The position numbers and the translations under genes were made by a program. 64,000 nucleotides of DNA from contig CANXME010000106.1 of the NCBI GenBank assembly GCA_948144175.1, positions 3,906,001-3,970,000 on the forward strand, written 5' to 3'. The DNA comes from Closterium sp. NIES-65. Lineage: Eukaryota; Streptophyta; Zygnematophyceae; Desmidiales; Closteriaceae. Numbering within the stretch: position 1 is the stretch's first letter; each line of letters starts with the position of its first letter. Below the pieces are notes generated by a model that saw nothing but the letters and a program-made list of their open reading frames with translations, ran no database searches and was not told where the DNA came from. Shown one piece after another: positions 31,868 to 42,947 of the stretch.

Positions 31868-33870
31868 GCTCGTGGGAGGGGCGAAACTAAAGACAAAAGG
31901 AAAAAAAACGGATCTCGCCAGTGATTGCGGATCGTGCTGACGAGGAAAAGCAGATCTGAAAGCGTCAGCGCAATCCGGACCGAATCGAAATTGAAGGACA
32001 GCATTGGGCGCGAGATTTGGAGAATCAAGGGCGAAATCCCAAGCCCCTTGACCGAAATTTGTCAGAGGGATTCGCCGAGGAAAAGAAAACCTCCGCGAAA
32101 ACAGACTCGACCAAGACGAGAACTCTCCAATTCGACCCCGGAAAAAAAACAGAATTCGTTAAAGTTATCTTTCAAAGATGCTTTAATGAAGACTGGTGAT
32201 TTTCGCGGGTCCGGGGTCATAAACAAATTCCGGGAAGAACTCCAGAGGATGCAGACAATTAAAGAAGTGGTACCGGTGCCTACGGAGCTGGGGAAAAAAT
32301 TAAGGAGTGTGGAAAGGAGTAGACCTTTTCACGGCGTCAACGTCCTCTCCCGGAACTAGCCCAAGACGACTCTCCACTCCCCAGGGAAGAAGTCTATGGA
32401 GCTGAAGCAGCTGAAGAGGCAGGTGGGAGTGCAAAAGAAGCTGCGGAAACTCCGAAAACCCCTCCAGGATGCATCCAGTGGATCGCAGGCGTCGACCGGA
32501 TCCACCCCCTCAGGGTCAACCTGTACGGTTACTACCTCTACTCCTGGAATTGGAGAGGAGCTTTTCTCCACGCAGCCAAGGCCAGCTGGTTGTCCAGGAG
32601 TAGACAGTGGAACCACGGTGTGTACTGAATATTGGGATGTACCCTATGATCCTTTTAATGAGACTATTTTTGGGTATTCCGAGCAACGCTCACCATTCCT
32701 GCTCTAGGTGATCTGCAACGGACAGCGCCTCTAAGCAGGGGCGTCGCACAGCGTCTATGACAAAAAGGCAATCGATCGACTCGGAGGTGACATCAAGTCA
32801 TCAAGCTTCTCTGCAACGACGGTGCATGGCAGTAAGCTACATATCTACGGGGATACACGGTTGCTACTCCAGATTGGACCCCTTCGATGGAAGCCTGCTC
32901 TCGCCGTCACAAATATCAAAGGACTTGACGTAATCTTCGGGAGAGACTTTCTTAAAAAGTCCAACCCCGAGGTCAACTGGGTTAACCGGACGGCCAACAT
33001 CAACAACAACGGGAGGAAAATCAGCCTTCCCAAATGGGACGACACGAGAAATATTCCAGTCGAGACACTTGCACGCTTTGAAAAGGACGTCAAACGTACC
33101 ACGGCGGGATTCATGGCGATAGTCAACGAAGCAGACAACGGAGAGAAGCTGACCCAGGAACTTCCTCCAGCAGTCAAGAAAAATCTTGAAGAGTTCCAAG
33201 ACGTTCTCCCCAACGATTTACCTGATCAACTACCGCCATACCGAACACATCAACACGAGATCGTAGAAGAGCCGGGGTCCAAGCCAACGTTCCGAGCACC
33301 ATATCGGCTGAGCCCGACAGAGCCTGCCGATATGAAAAAAACAAATAGAGTGTCTTCTGGAGAAAGGGCTGATTCGACCTTCGACTTCGCCGTACGGAGC
33401 TCCAGTTCTCTTCACTCCGAAGCCAGACGGAAGTCTGCGAATGTGCATCGACTACCGAGCCTTGAACAAGCAAACTGTAAAAAATAAATACCCGATACCA
33501 CGGATCGACGACTTACTCGATCAACTTCGCGGTGCTACAGTATTCTCCAAGCTCGACCTCAGATCGGGATACTGGCAAATTCGTATGGCGGACAACTCTA
33601 TCCACAAAACCGCCTTTCGAACTCGGTATGGGTCATACGAGTATCTCGTGATGCCATTCGGACTCACTAACGCACGAGCCACATTTCAGGCGGAAATGAA
33701 CCACATCCTTCGGCCCCTTCTGGACGAGTGCGTGGTGGTATATTTGGACGATATCATGATCTACTCAAAAGACATGAAGAAGCACGTTGAGCATCCGTGA
33801 CGGGTGTTTGAAATTCTTTGACGAGAACGCTTCTACGTGAAACTATCCAAGAGCGAGTTTGCGTTGAAAA
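31868..33870 (+). pseudogene. G1 protease and reverse transcriptase
   Basis: The linker has several stops. The protease region at about 32640-33000 is recognisable (PYDPFNETIFGY, FGRDFLKK), but its active site DSGAS reads stop-AGAS at about 32735. A frameshift occurs near 33350. RT at 33441-33800 shows [37 protein letters not shown] and the catalytic YLDD. Stops follow at 33798 and soon after, then the conserved FLGH near 33880. Confidence 0.85.
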
Positions 33871-35666
33871 AAGTCCAGTTCCTTGGACATATGGGACTGC
33901 AACCCATTGGATACCTCAGTAAAAAAACTTCACGAGGCAGAACTCAATTACCCCATCCATGACACAGAGGCCCTCGCCATCGTCAACGCATTTAAGGGTG
34001 GAGGTGTTATCTCGAAGGAAGAAAAACGACCGTCTACACCGACCACTGCAGCCTCAAGTATCTGAAGATCCAACCAACACTCTCCAGGCGGCAGGTCTGG
34101 TGGATTGATTTTCTCGAAACCCACTTCCATTACGACATCGTGTATAATCCGGGGCACAAGAACAAGGCAGACGCACTGAGTCGCCCTGCACACGTTGCCG
34201 CCCTACAAGTCGATGGCATGAACCCACTTTTGAAGGGACTCTTCACGCATGGATACACCATCGACCGCGAAGTCTCTGTAGAAGAAAAGCGCCATCTTCT
34301 ACATTGGGATCAAGACATCGCATACCGCAAGGGATCCACAAAAATATGGGTACCTAATTACCCTCCTTTACGCCAGTTACTGCTCGAAGAATATCATGAT
34401 GTTCTCTACGCGGGCAACTTCGGTAGTAACAAGACGCTTGCCGGTATTGCGAAGCATTATTATTGGCCCCACATGGCGGATGACGTACAAAAATTCGTCA
34501 CCTCGTGCGACACATGCCAACGGATGAAGAGCAGCAAACAGAAGAAAGCAGGGTTAGTACAGCCTCTTCCAGTCCCTGAACAGCCTTGGCAAGTGGTTAG
34601 CCTCGACTTCATCACCGGGTTACCACCTACCAACGCTGGTTACGACGCCATTCTAGTCGTCATCGACAAATTCTCCAAAATGGGACGCTTCATTCCGACA
34701 CACACAACGGCTCGCATCGAGGAGACAGCGCAATTATTCTTCCACTACGTCATCTCGCAACATGGCATTCCAACCACGCTGATCTCCGACAGAGACCCGA
34801 AATTCACGAGTAAATTCTGGAAGGAGCTCATGTCGCTCATAGGGACCAAACTCGCCATGTCATCAGCCTATCATCCCCAAACGGATGGTCAGACAGAGCG
34901 CCTCAACCAGATTGTCGAACAGCTTCTGCGAGCAGCGTGTAAGGACGATATCTCTAAATGGGATGCACATGTGCCGGTTCTCGAGTTTGCATATAACAAC
35001 GCCACGCACGCCGCAACAGGGCAAACTCCTTTCTTCCTCTGTTACGGTCGCAACCCGCTCACGCCTCAGAAACCAACAGTACCCGCCATGGTGCAACCCG
35101 CACATGACTTCATTACTACTATGCACCAATTGTGGGAGCGCACGCATAAACGTCTTCTGACTATCCAGCAGCAACAAAAGAAGCTCGCTGATCAGAGTCG
35201 CAACAATCATTCCATCAAGATTGGCGATCAAGTGCTTCTAGATACATGCAATCTCGACTTTAGCCATCTTCCGTCTAAGCTCCGACCTCGCTTCTGCGGA
35301 CCTTTTCTCATCGAGGCGCAGGTCACTCCAGTAACCTTCCGCTTGCGTTTACCAGCTACCTAGAGAATTCACAATGCCTTCCATGTTCAACTTCTCAAGC
35401 CCTATCGGGACCCAAACACGATCTTCAAAGGTCGCCAGCCGCCGCCGCCACTGCCAGTGATCGTTAATGGGGAACCCGAGTACGAAGTCGAAGCCGTTCT
35501 AGCGCACCGACGACGACGTAGCGGCACCTTGGAGCTCTTGATTCGTTAGAAAGGCTATGATCCTTCCGAGGATACCTGGGTACCTGAACACGACATGGAT
35601 AACGCCCGCCGTCCTCTCCAGGACTACCTTGTCAAGCAGGGTGTTACTTCTACCACCCAGCTTTGA
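33871..35666 (+). pseudogene. G1 RNase H remnant, integrase, chromodomain
   Basis: RNase H has lost its N-terminal catalytic part: sequence passes from FLGH straight to QPIGYLSKK, leaving only YTDH..LKYL and ADALSRP. Integrase is open at 34140-35363, with the H2C2 finger (HDV...CDTCQRMK), D (DFITGLPP), D (SDRDPKF) and E (TDGQTERLNQ), and a GPF...SKLRPR C-terminal module. After one stop, 35364-35666 encodes a chromodomain (EYEVEAVLAHRRRR...KGYDPSEDTWVP) that contains another stop. Chromodomains of this clade direct integration to marked chromatin. Confidence 0.87.
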
Positions 35667-35676
35667 GGGGGGGAAG

Positions 35677-36078
35677 TGTGAGAGGACGTCCCCGTTATAA
35701 TATTTTCTCACCATTATAGTTTTCCGTTATCCTATTCTCCCTTTTCTCCTCTTTATTTTGGTCTTTATCTCATCTCAATCGGCCTACTATTCTATTTTCT
35801 AGAGCCTTCTATTTATTTCTCTTATTTCCTACTTTTCCCACCGACATACCTATTATACAGCACCGACAACGCCGAGAGTAGTGTAAACGGTGTAATCTGG
35901 GCGTAATACTAAGTGCCAATAGCCTTGCGTGCTTATGCGCACTTGTGATTGTAGTATCGGGAAGGGCGTGTTCGCGAAGGTTCGTTTTATCTCGTTTATC
36001 CTTGTATTTTCTGAGCATAAAAATGCCTTGTATTCAGTTTTAGGGACAAGTTTCGATTGAGAATTCGATCCGGTGACA
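35677..36078 (+). repeat. G1 3' LTR
   Basis: 402 bp, preceded by the purine tract gaggggggggaag at 35665-35676. Confidence 0.93.
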
Positions 36079-36083
36079 CCAGC

Positions 36084-37690
36084 TTTGCTGTGGACGGGGA
36101 AGGTAGGTGATGCGTCTGCGTTCGGTGTCTGAGGATCTCGGGCGTTTGTCCGCGACTTGTCTGCAGACAAGCTGTCCCCTCGTGCTGCTCCTTGCGTCTT
36201 CCTTGGCTTCCCCCCTGACGCGCCACGGTGGCAGTTCTACCACCCCTCCTCTCGTCGTGTTCTGTCCTCCTAGGACGTCACGTTTGACGAGTCGGTCCCC
36301 TACTACCGCCTCTTCACCTACCGCACTCAGTCCCTCCGCCTTCCACCACTCTTTCTTGTGCCAGGTCCCCCTCCGGTTGACCCCCTCCCCCCTCTGGGTC
36401 CTGCCTTTTCAGGTGTGTCCCAGGTAGACGCATTCGAGACTGTCGAGGTTACTGGTGACTCTGGTGCTGCTGGGGCTGCTGAGTGTGTGGGTGCTACGCC
36501 TGGGGGTACTGGGCCTACGAGTGGTACTCCTAGGGGTGCTGAGCCTGGGGGTGCTGAGCCTGGGGGTGCTGAGCTTGGAGGTGCTCCATCTGGAGGTGCT
36601 GCGCCTGGGGGTGCCACGTCTGGAGCTGCTGAGCCTAGGGGTGCGAAGCCTGTGGCCACTGGGCCTGCTCGTGTGGCGTCTGGCGGTGCTGGGCCTGGAG
36701 GTTCTCGGGTGCTTCGTCTCGGCGGGAGCCACTCTCTCCACAGGAGCTGCGCGAGTGGTTTGCCCGGCGCTAGAGGCGTACTGCTGGGGCTTCTTCGGCT
36801 GCTCAGGGTGCTGGTGCCGCCGGTCCCGGAGGTGCTCGTGCCGTGAGTACTGGAGTTGCTGGGCCAGCGGGTTCGCCTGGAGCTGGAGCTGCTGAGGGTG
36901 TTGGCGCTGAGGCTACTGCTGTCAGTCCAGGCGACGGTCCTCCTGCTGGTGCTGCTGGCACTGGTCCTGCTGCTGGTGCTGCTCGTGCAAGTGGAGGTGT
37001 TGTTGGCGCTTGTGCTGTCCCTGCTGTGTCTGGAGTCGCCGCGCGGCCTCGGCCGTACTTCGTTCCGCTCCTTCACCAGGTTCTTGGTCTTCCTCCTCCC
37101 TTAGAGTGTCCACCGCCTATCCAGTCCATGTCACAGCTAGCGCTCACCTCCCCACTGCTTGCTCCTTCTCCCTACACTAGTCCTACTGGAGGTCTTGCTG
37201 AGCGTCGTTAGCCTGCGTCTCGTCTTGCGTCGCCTGCTCGTGCTGCTCGAAGTAGTGGTCGCGGTTTGCGTCAGCGTCCTCCTCCTGTCCCAAGCATGCA
37301 CCGGATGTCTCTGCGTCCGTCCACTGCTCCTCTGCGTGCCCCTTTGCCTTCTCCTCCTAAGTCCTCTCTTCCTACTCTTGCCGACCCGGTGTCGGACTCT
37401 CTTCGTGCAGCCAGTCCTACTGTCACACGTCTCCTTGCTACTGTTGTCACTGACCCTTCCTTTGAGTCCACTGTTGCGTCTGCCCTAGTTGCTGAGCTTA
37501 TCGACTTTGCTGCTCGCTGTCGTCTAATCTACGCTGCTAGTCTTGTTGCTGAGTCTGCGTCTATCTGTCCTCCGTCCGTCGGGGGTGAGTGTGCTCTTGG
37601 CACTGACGTCCTTAAGGACAGGCAGGAGGAGTTCCAGTGTCTGGCTGCTGCTTCACCTCATCTCGTGCCCGTACTGCTTACCCCTGAGGG
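36084..37690 (+). pseudogene. E2 pol, middle part (integrase C-terminus and linker)
   Basis: Continues the codon interrupted by G1 (LLWTGKVGDAS...GSRAFVRDLSADKL, CVFLGFPPDAP). It passes into the variable Gly/Ala/Glu/Pro repeat linker (36460-36720) and a QRPPPVPS..RMSLRPSTAPL segment (37270-37690). Single stops and a frameshift are present. It ends at the duplicated target gaggg where G2 inserted. Confidence 0.85.
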
Positions 37691-38073
37691 TGTGAGGATC
37701 TAGGATCGAGCTCAGAAAAGAGAATGAAATTGAATCGAATTGAATCAAATGATCACCTGGGTACAAAACGAGGCTATATATAGGCTCGACACAAAGCCCC
37801 GTAACCAGGTGTTACGCGAAGGTTCCGCGGGTCGCGTAGCGTCTCGAACAGACCCTTACCGAATTCGGTAGAAGGCAATTCGGTGGCAACCGAAAAGGCC
37901 AGAATTCGGTGCACGTAACCTAGCTCGGTGCTATAACTATAATAAAATATAAGAAAGCACCTAGCCTAGGAAATCAAGCAATTCATGCATCCATATGCTT
38001 ATCCTATGCTAGAAATAGCATAATAAAGTAGAGGCAAGCAAGCATAGCTGGCATAAGCCGTCGTACTCTCACA
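37691..38073 (-). repeat. G2 3' LTR
   Basis: 383 bp, TG...CA; followed on the plus strand by cgtccccccctcaaagctgg, the inverse of the purine tract and pol stop. Confidence 0.92.
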
Positions 38074-38083
38074 CGTCCCCCCC

Positions 38084-39824
38084 TCAAAGCTGGGTGGCGT
38101 GAGATACACCCTGCTTGACAAGATAGTCCTTGAGAGCACGGCGTGCGTTGCTCATATCAGCTATTGCAACCCAACTGTCCTCAGTGGGGTCGTATCCCTT
38201 CCAGCATATCAGGAACTCGAGGGTCTTGCCGCCGCGGCGCCGATGAGTGAGAACGCGCTCCACTTCGTACTCGGGTTCATCCTGTATGAGAACAGGTGGT
38301 GGTGGCGGTAGGTGCCGTCCCTGGAAATGTTGGTTGGGGTCCTTGTAGGGCTTCAGTAGCTGGACATGGAAAGCGTTGTGAAGCTTCCATGTATCTGGTA
38401 AGCGCAAGCGGAATGTAACTGGTGTCACCTATGCCTCAACGAGAAAAGGACCACAAAAGCGAGGCCGGAGTTTGGATGGGAGGTGAGACAGGTTCAAGTT
38501 GCGCGTGTCAAGAAGCACCTGATCTCCGACTGCTACTGAGTGATCACGTCGCTGACGATCGGCATACTGCTTCTGGGAGGTCTGCATCGTGGTGAGTCGT
38601 CGCTGAGTCTTCTCCCATAGCTGCTGCATGGTGGTGACGAAGTGATGTGCGGCTTCGATGTGTGCCGGTGTGGTTGGCTGCTGTGGTGTGAGTGGTTCCC
38701 GTCCGTAACACAGGAAGAAAGGAGTTTTTCCTGTGGCCGCATGTGATGCGTTGTTGTAAGCGAACTCTAGGGTCGGTAACTGTGTGTCCTAGTGGCTGAC
38801 ATCGTCCTTGCAAGCTGTGCGCAGTAACTGTTCAACCACTTGATTGAGTCGCTCTGTCTGTTTGTTCAGTGCGCGGTAGTCGATGCACATCCGTAGACTG
38901 CCGTCTGGTTTTGGGGTAAAGAGAACTGGTTCCTCCACGATCTCGTGCTCGTGGGTGCGCGCTGGAGGTACGCCAGCGGGTAGGTCGTCGGGCATTATAT
39001 CGTTGTACTGCTCCAAGACCTCCTTCACTGCTGCAGGTAGCTCCGTGTTTGGCATCTCCTCCTCTGCTGCTGCCATGACCAGTGCTAGGTACCCTGCGTT
39101 ATTCTCGTTCACCGTCTGTTCAAACCGTGCCAGTGTCGTTTCAGGAACGCTCCCTGTATCTGTCCAGCTTCGCAGCTCCACTCGTTTCCCGTTGTTGTAG
39201 ATGCACGCCTTCCTGTTGACCCAATCGATCTCGGGGTTGAACCGCTTCAAGAAATCTCGCCCCAAGATGAAATCTAAGACCTTGATGTCCGTGATCGGCA
39301 ATGTCGGCTTCCACCTCAGCGCCCCTATGTGCAGCTGCAGTGATGCTTTGCCGTGGATGGGAAGTTTCGTACCGTCCACCATTGTTGCCGAGAACTTGGT
39401 CTCCTTCGAAGATTCTCCAATTTTCTCCAACGTCCTGCGGTCGCACACCGAGTGAGATGCACCGCTGTCCACCAGTGCCTGGAGGCGTCGCCCATTGCAG
39501 ATCACCTCGAGTAGTAGTGGTTGTTGCTGCTCCGAGTAACCGTAGATGGTCTCGCTTATAGGATCGTAGGGTACGTCAAATAGATCATTCCTCGGTCCTG
39601 CGCTCGAAGCTGCTGACTCCATATCAGTTTCCAACTGAGTAGGGTAGGAAGGATTTATACGAGGCCGATTTAGCTTCGTCATGGCCTGGAACCTTCCCTT
39701 AAGCCTTTGCAGCTGTGTAGGCTTCTTCTGTGGGCAATGGGGAGCCTTAACACTATACTGCGGGGAGAGAATATGAACTCCTTGGAATGCACGACCCTTT
39801 TCAACGCTCTGGAGTGGTTTGCCC
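38084..39824 (-). pseudogene. G2 protease joined to integrase C-terminus and chromodomain
   Basis: Single frame, read right to left. A linker precedes the protease (VDSGASHSVCD near 39460; active site intact, FILGRDFLKRF). The start of RT ([12 protein letters not shown], about 38850-38880) follows and is fused directly to the end of the integrase core (ERLNQVVEQLL). Compared with G1, everything between these points is gone. Stops at 38789 and about 38430 interrupt the integrase tail. The chromodomain (38084-38300: EYEVERVLTHRRRG, LICWKGYDPTEDSW) is otherwise intact. Confidence 0.85.
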
Positions 39825-39955
39825 TGTCAAAGTTTAGAAGAAAGAAAGAGGATTGAACTAGCAAGAATGAGGATACAAATAGCAAACCCTAGAAGGGTTG
39901 TACTCGCTATAGAGCACCCCACTACAGGCTAGAACAATAAGAAATTATTCTGACA
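39825..39955 (-). repeat. E6 3' LTR
   Basis: 131 bp; 129 of 131 positions match the partner LTR. Confidence 0.9.
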
Positions 39956-40619
39956 CACCCCCATAGCCAAAGTGGGGTGTAATCAGCAGAGCAGGCAAAG
40001 CAAAACAAGCTCAGGGTGGATCACAATGTCACCACACATTCTGAGCACAAGTTCAAGAAGAAATAGTTTAGAGTTTACAATTATAAGCAAAGCTAGTGGT
40101 AGTCACAACGGGCAAGTGAGGAGGAGGAGGGAGAGTGAGGGGAGAGGAGACAGGAGGCGACGGCTGAAGCTGCAGACACACGGGCAACAGGAGGCAGACT
40201 GGCACAGCGGCTACCGGACAGCGCCCGGACTACAGGGGTAACAGGCCCCGCGGCTCAAATAGCGGCGGACGGGCAACGGACCCACGGGCGGCTGGCACAG
40301 CTGGCTACGACTGGGCTACCGGGACAGCGCCCCGGACTACAGGTGCTGCTGACGACAAACTGGCAACCTCCGCTCATCCTCCCACACACAGTCCCACCCC
40401 CCTGATACACACCCACTGCTACACCACTAGCTCTACTCCCACGCACCCCCCTTAAACCCTAAACCCAGTCTCCCACACAACCACCCCCCTCAGCGACAGC
40501 TGCAGCAGTGGGAGACGAAGGAGGAGGAGGAGAAAGGGAGGAAGGCACACCGACCACCCCCATACCCGCCACCCCACAGCTCGCCCCTCAGGTCGCCTCG
40601 ACAGACGACGGGAAATGGG

Positions 40620-41240
40620 AGGGAGGGGGGGGGGGGGGGGGGGTGTGGAGGAAAGGGCCCACCACGGACCTGATTGGAGGGCGGAGCCACGACAAGGGGC
40701 GGGGCCGCAACGAGTGGCGGGGCCGCGACGGTCAGGGCGGGGCCGCGACGTAGGGCGGGACCGCGACAGGTAGGGCGGGGCCGCGAAGGTAGGGCGGGGC
40801 CGCAACGGACGGGGCGGGGCCGCGACGTAGGGCGGGGCCGCTTCGAGGGGCGGGGCCGCGACACAGGGCGGGGCCGCATCGTAGGGCGGGGCCGCGACGA
40901 GGGGCGGGGCCGCGACGAGGGGCGGGGCCGCGACGGTCGGGTAGGGCCGCTTCGAGGGGCGGGGCCGCGACACAGGGCGGGGCCGCGACGTAGGGCGGGG
41001 CCGCGATGGTCGGGCAGGGCCGCGACGTAGGGCGGGGCCGCGACGGTCGGGCAGGGCCGCGACGTAGGGCGGGGCCGTGACGTAGAGCAGACGCCCGCCG
41101 CGCGCCCCGGGGCGCACAGCGGGCAAAGAACCGCCGCGCGCCCCGGGGCGCACGGCGGGCAGAAAACCGCCGCGCGCCTCGGGGCGCACGGCGGGAAGGA
41201 AAACCGCCGCGCGCCTAGGGGCGCACGGCGGGAAGGAAAG
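40620..41240 (-). repeat. E6 GC-rich leader and G-run
   Basis: About 25 imperfect units of ggcggggccgcgac, then cgccgcgcgccccggggcgc-type units (41095-41230). A pure G run lies at about 40625-40643. Position relative to the primer site equals the leaders of the coding copies. Confidence 0.85.
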
Positions 41241-41310
41241 GTAGCAGCGGAAGCGAGGTGGAAACCCACCAACAGGATCGATCCAAAGGGATCGACCTGC
41301 TCTGATAGCA

Positions 41311-41441
41311 TGTCAAAGTTTAGAAGAAAGAAAGAGGATTGAACTAGCAAGAATGAGGATACAAATAGCAAACCCTAGAAGGGTTGTACTCGCTATAGAG
41401 CACCCCACTACAGGCTAGAACAATAAGATAATATTCTGACA
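41311..41441 (-). repeat. E6 5' LTR
   Basis: 131 bp, TG...CA, followed on the element strand by the primer site. Confidence 0.9.
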
Positions 41442-41446
41442 TGCCC

Positions 41447-42602
41447 AACTTCCCAGGTAACTGAATAATGTCTGAAGGCTCTTTCTTGGCCTTGAAATCT
41501 CCCCTGAATTTTTTAAAGGCTTGAAAACATCGAGAGGGAATATTCTTACTCTCGGGGGTGTTCGGCTGGAGTTTCCCGGTCAATGCAGAGTCTTGTTTCG
41601 CGGAGCCTCCATTTGTCTCGACAATTTCCCCTGTTGTCGGCCGGTTGTGGCGTTTTAAATTCGTGCCATCGTGTCCTCCTTTTTTCGCCCTCGTGGATGT
41701 TGCACTGTTGTTGCCCTGTAGCTCCGCTCGTACCTTCTTCAACTTCCAACACGCCAAGAGTCGATGTCCTGCTGCGCCGCAAAATTCGCACTTCTCATAT
41801 TTTGTGGGCCGCTGCTTCGCGTCAATCTTGTCGATATCCATCAGGTCGGCGGACGTGGGTGGTGCCGATCGCTTCGTGCCAAATGATCGGTTCGGCACAT
41901 GGCGTCGTGTCTCGGGTTCATATCGCATCAGCGCATCGAATCTCTCTGCTGCAGACACCTAGTCGCGGTAATTTTTGTAGTTCGCGGCAATCACTTGTCG
42001 GTGGACCTCCATCTTTAGCCCCTTAGTATACGCTTGGATTTTTTCCCCTTCGGTCAGGTCGATAATTCGGTTGAAGAGGCTCTCCATCGGCTGCGTGTAC
42101 TGTGTTACACTGCCGAACTGTTTATGCCGATGAATTTGCTGCCGCGCCATGTAGCTGGAGTTGATTGGTTCGAAACGTTGAATTAAAGCTTCCCGAAACT
42201 GCGTCCATGACCCCTTGCCTCGGATCTTATTGTTGTTGTAAATCCACTCGAGCGCCGGGCCTCGTAACAGTGTCGCTGCGAGCCAAATCCGCATTGCATC
42301 GTGTGTCGGGGTCGTACAGTCAACGGCCTTGAAGTAAATTTCGAGAGTCGCAATGAATCGACGAACGTCAGTGTCTCTCGCATTCTGATTGAACGTCTCT
42401 GGTAGCCTCGGACGTGCCGCCTCAAGATTCATTGTAATTGCTGCCGCTACTGCTGGGTTAAGTGTCGGTGTCACCGCTGCTGCTGCTGGCGTCGCTGCTG
42501 CATTCGCCGCTGCGTTCGCTGCTGCTATGGCGGCTGCCGACTGGTTCGCAAGAAGCTCCTCTATTCGCTGGAGTGCCGCTCGCGTCTGGTCCAAGTCGGA
42601 GC
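41447..42602 (-). pseudogene. G2 gag, main part
   Basis: Gypsy gag with an Ala-rich N-terminal region and capsid motifs (LRGPALEWIY, FREALIQRFEPIN, YTQPMESLFNRI). One TAG falls at about 41959-41961, and a CCHC knuckle CEFCGAAGHRLLAC lies near 41790. It continues without a frame change into the linker on the far side of E6. Its first codons lie on the other side of E4, with ATG at 49967. Confidence 0.82.
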
Positions 42603-42735
42603 TGAGAAGAAGTGAACGAGAGAATGGAATGACTATGAACGAAGTGAGTACAAATGGGAAACCCTGATTGGGTTGTACCCCTTATGGGATACCCCACTAT
42701 AGCCTACAGAAACAAGTAAGCTATATGTTCTGACA
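42603..42735 (-). repeat. E4 3' LTR
   Basis: 133 bp. The conserved block cacccccataggcaaagtgg follows at 42736. Confidence 0.92.
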
Positions 42736-42947
42736 CACCCCCATAGGCAAAGTGGGGGAGAACAAGGGGTCACAAGACCAGTCAAGCAAAGCAAAGCAAA
42801 GCTCAGGGTGGATCACAAAGTCACCACGCATTCCGAGCACAAGTTCAAGGGCCAGAAGGCCAGTTCACATGCAAGATCATATATAGAGATATACAAGAGG
42901 CAAACAAGCAAGAACAAGAGTATATATAGGCGAAGGTACAAGCAAGG

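Larger units (their letters stand above)
24630..36078 (+). mobile_element. Ty3/gypsy chromovirus G1 (contains E3)
   Basis: Inserted in E2 with perfect target duplication ccagc (24625-24629 / 36079-36083). LTRs are 402 bp: 3' LTR at 35677-36078, 5' LTR at 24630-24977 plus 30744-30797, split by E3 and again totalling 402 bp. Gag, protease, RT, integrase and a C-terminal chromodomain occur in gypsy order. Coding is broken throughout. Confidence 0.93.
39825..41441 (-). mobile_element. E6: coding-less copia derivative (TRIM/LARD-like)
   Basis: 1617 bp with 131-bp LTRs (39825-39955, 41311-41441) differing at two positions and a perfect duplication tgccc (39820-39824 / 41442-41446). Interior has no gag or pol. 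What it retains is the primer site TGCTATCAGAGCAGG (41310 downward), a hairpin beside it, the GC-rich leader and the conserved 3' block plus purine tract. It must be mobilised in trans, most likely by an element like E5. Confidence 0.88.

Noticed and set aside
40490..41371. 293-residue minus-strand frame in E6
   Set aside because: Runs through the GC leader and LTR of a coding-less element; no gag or pol motif.
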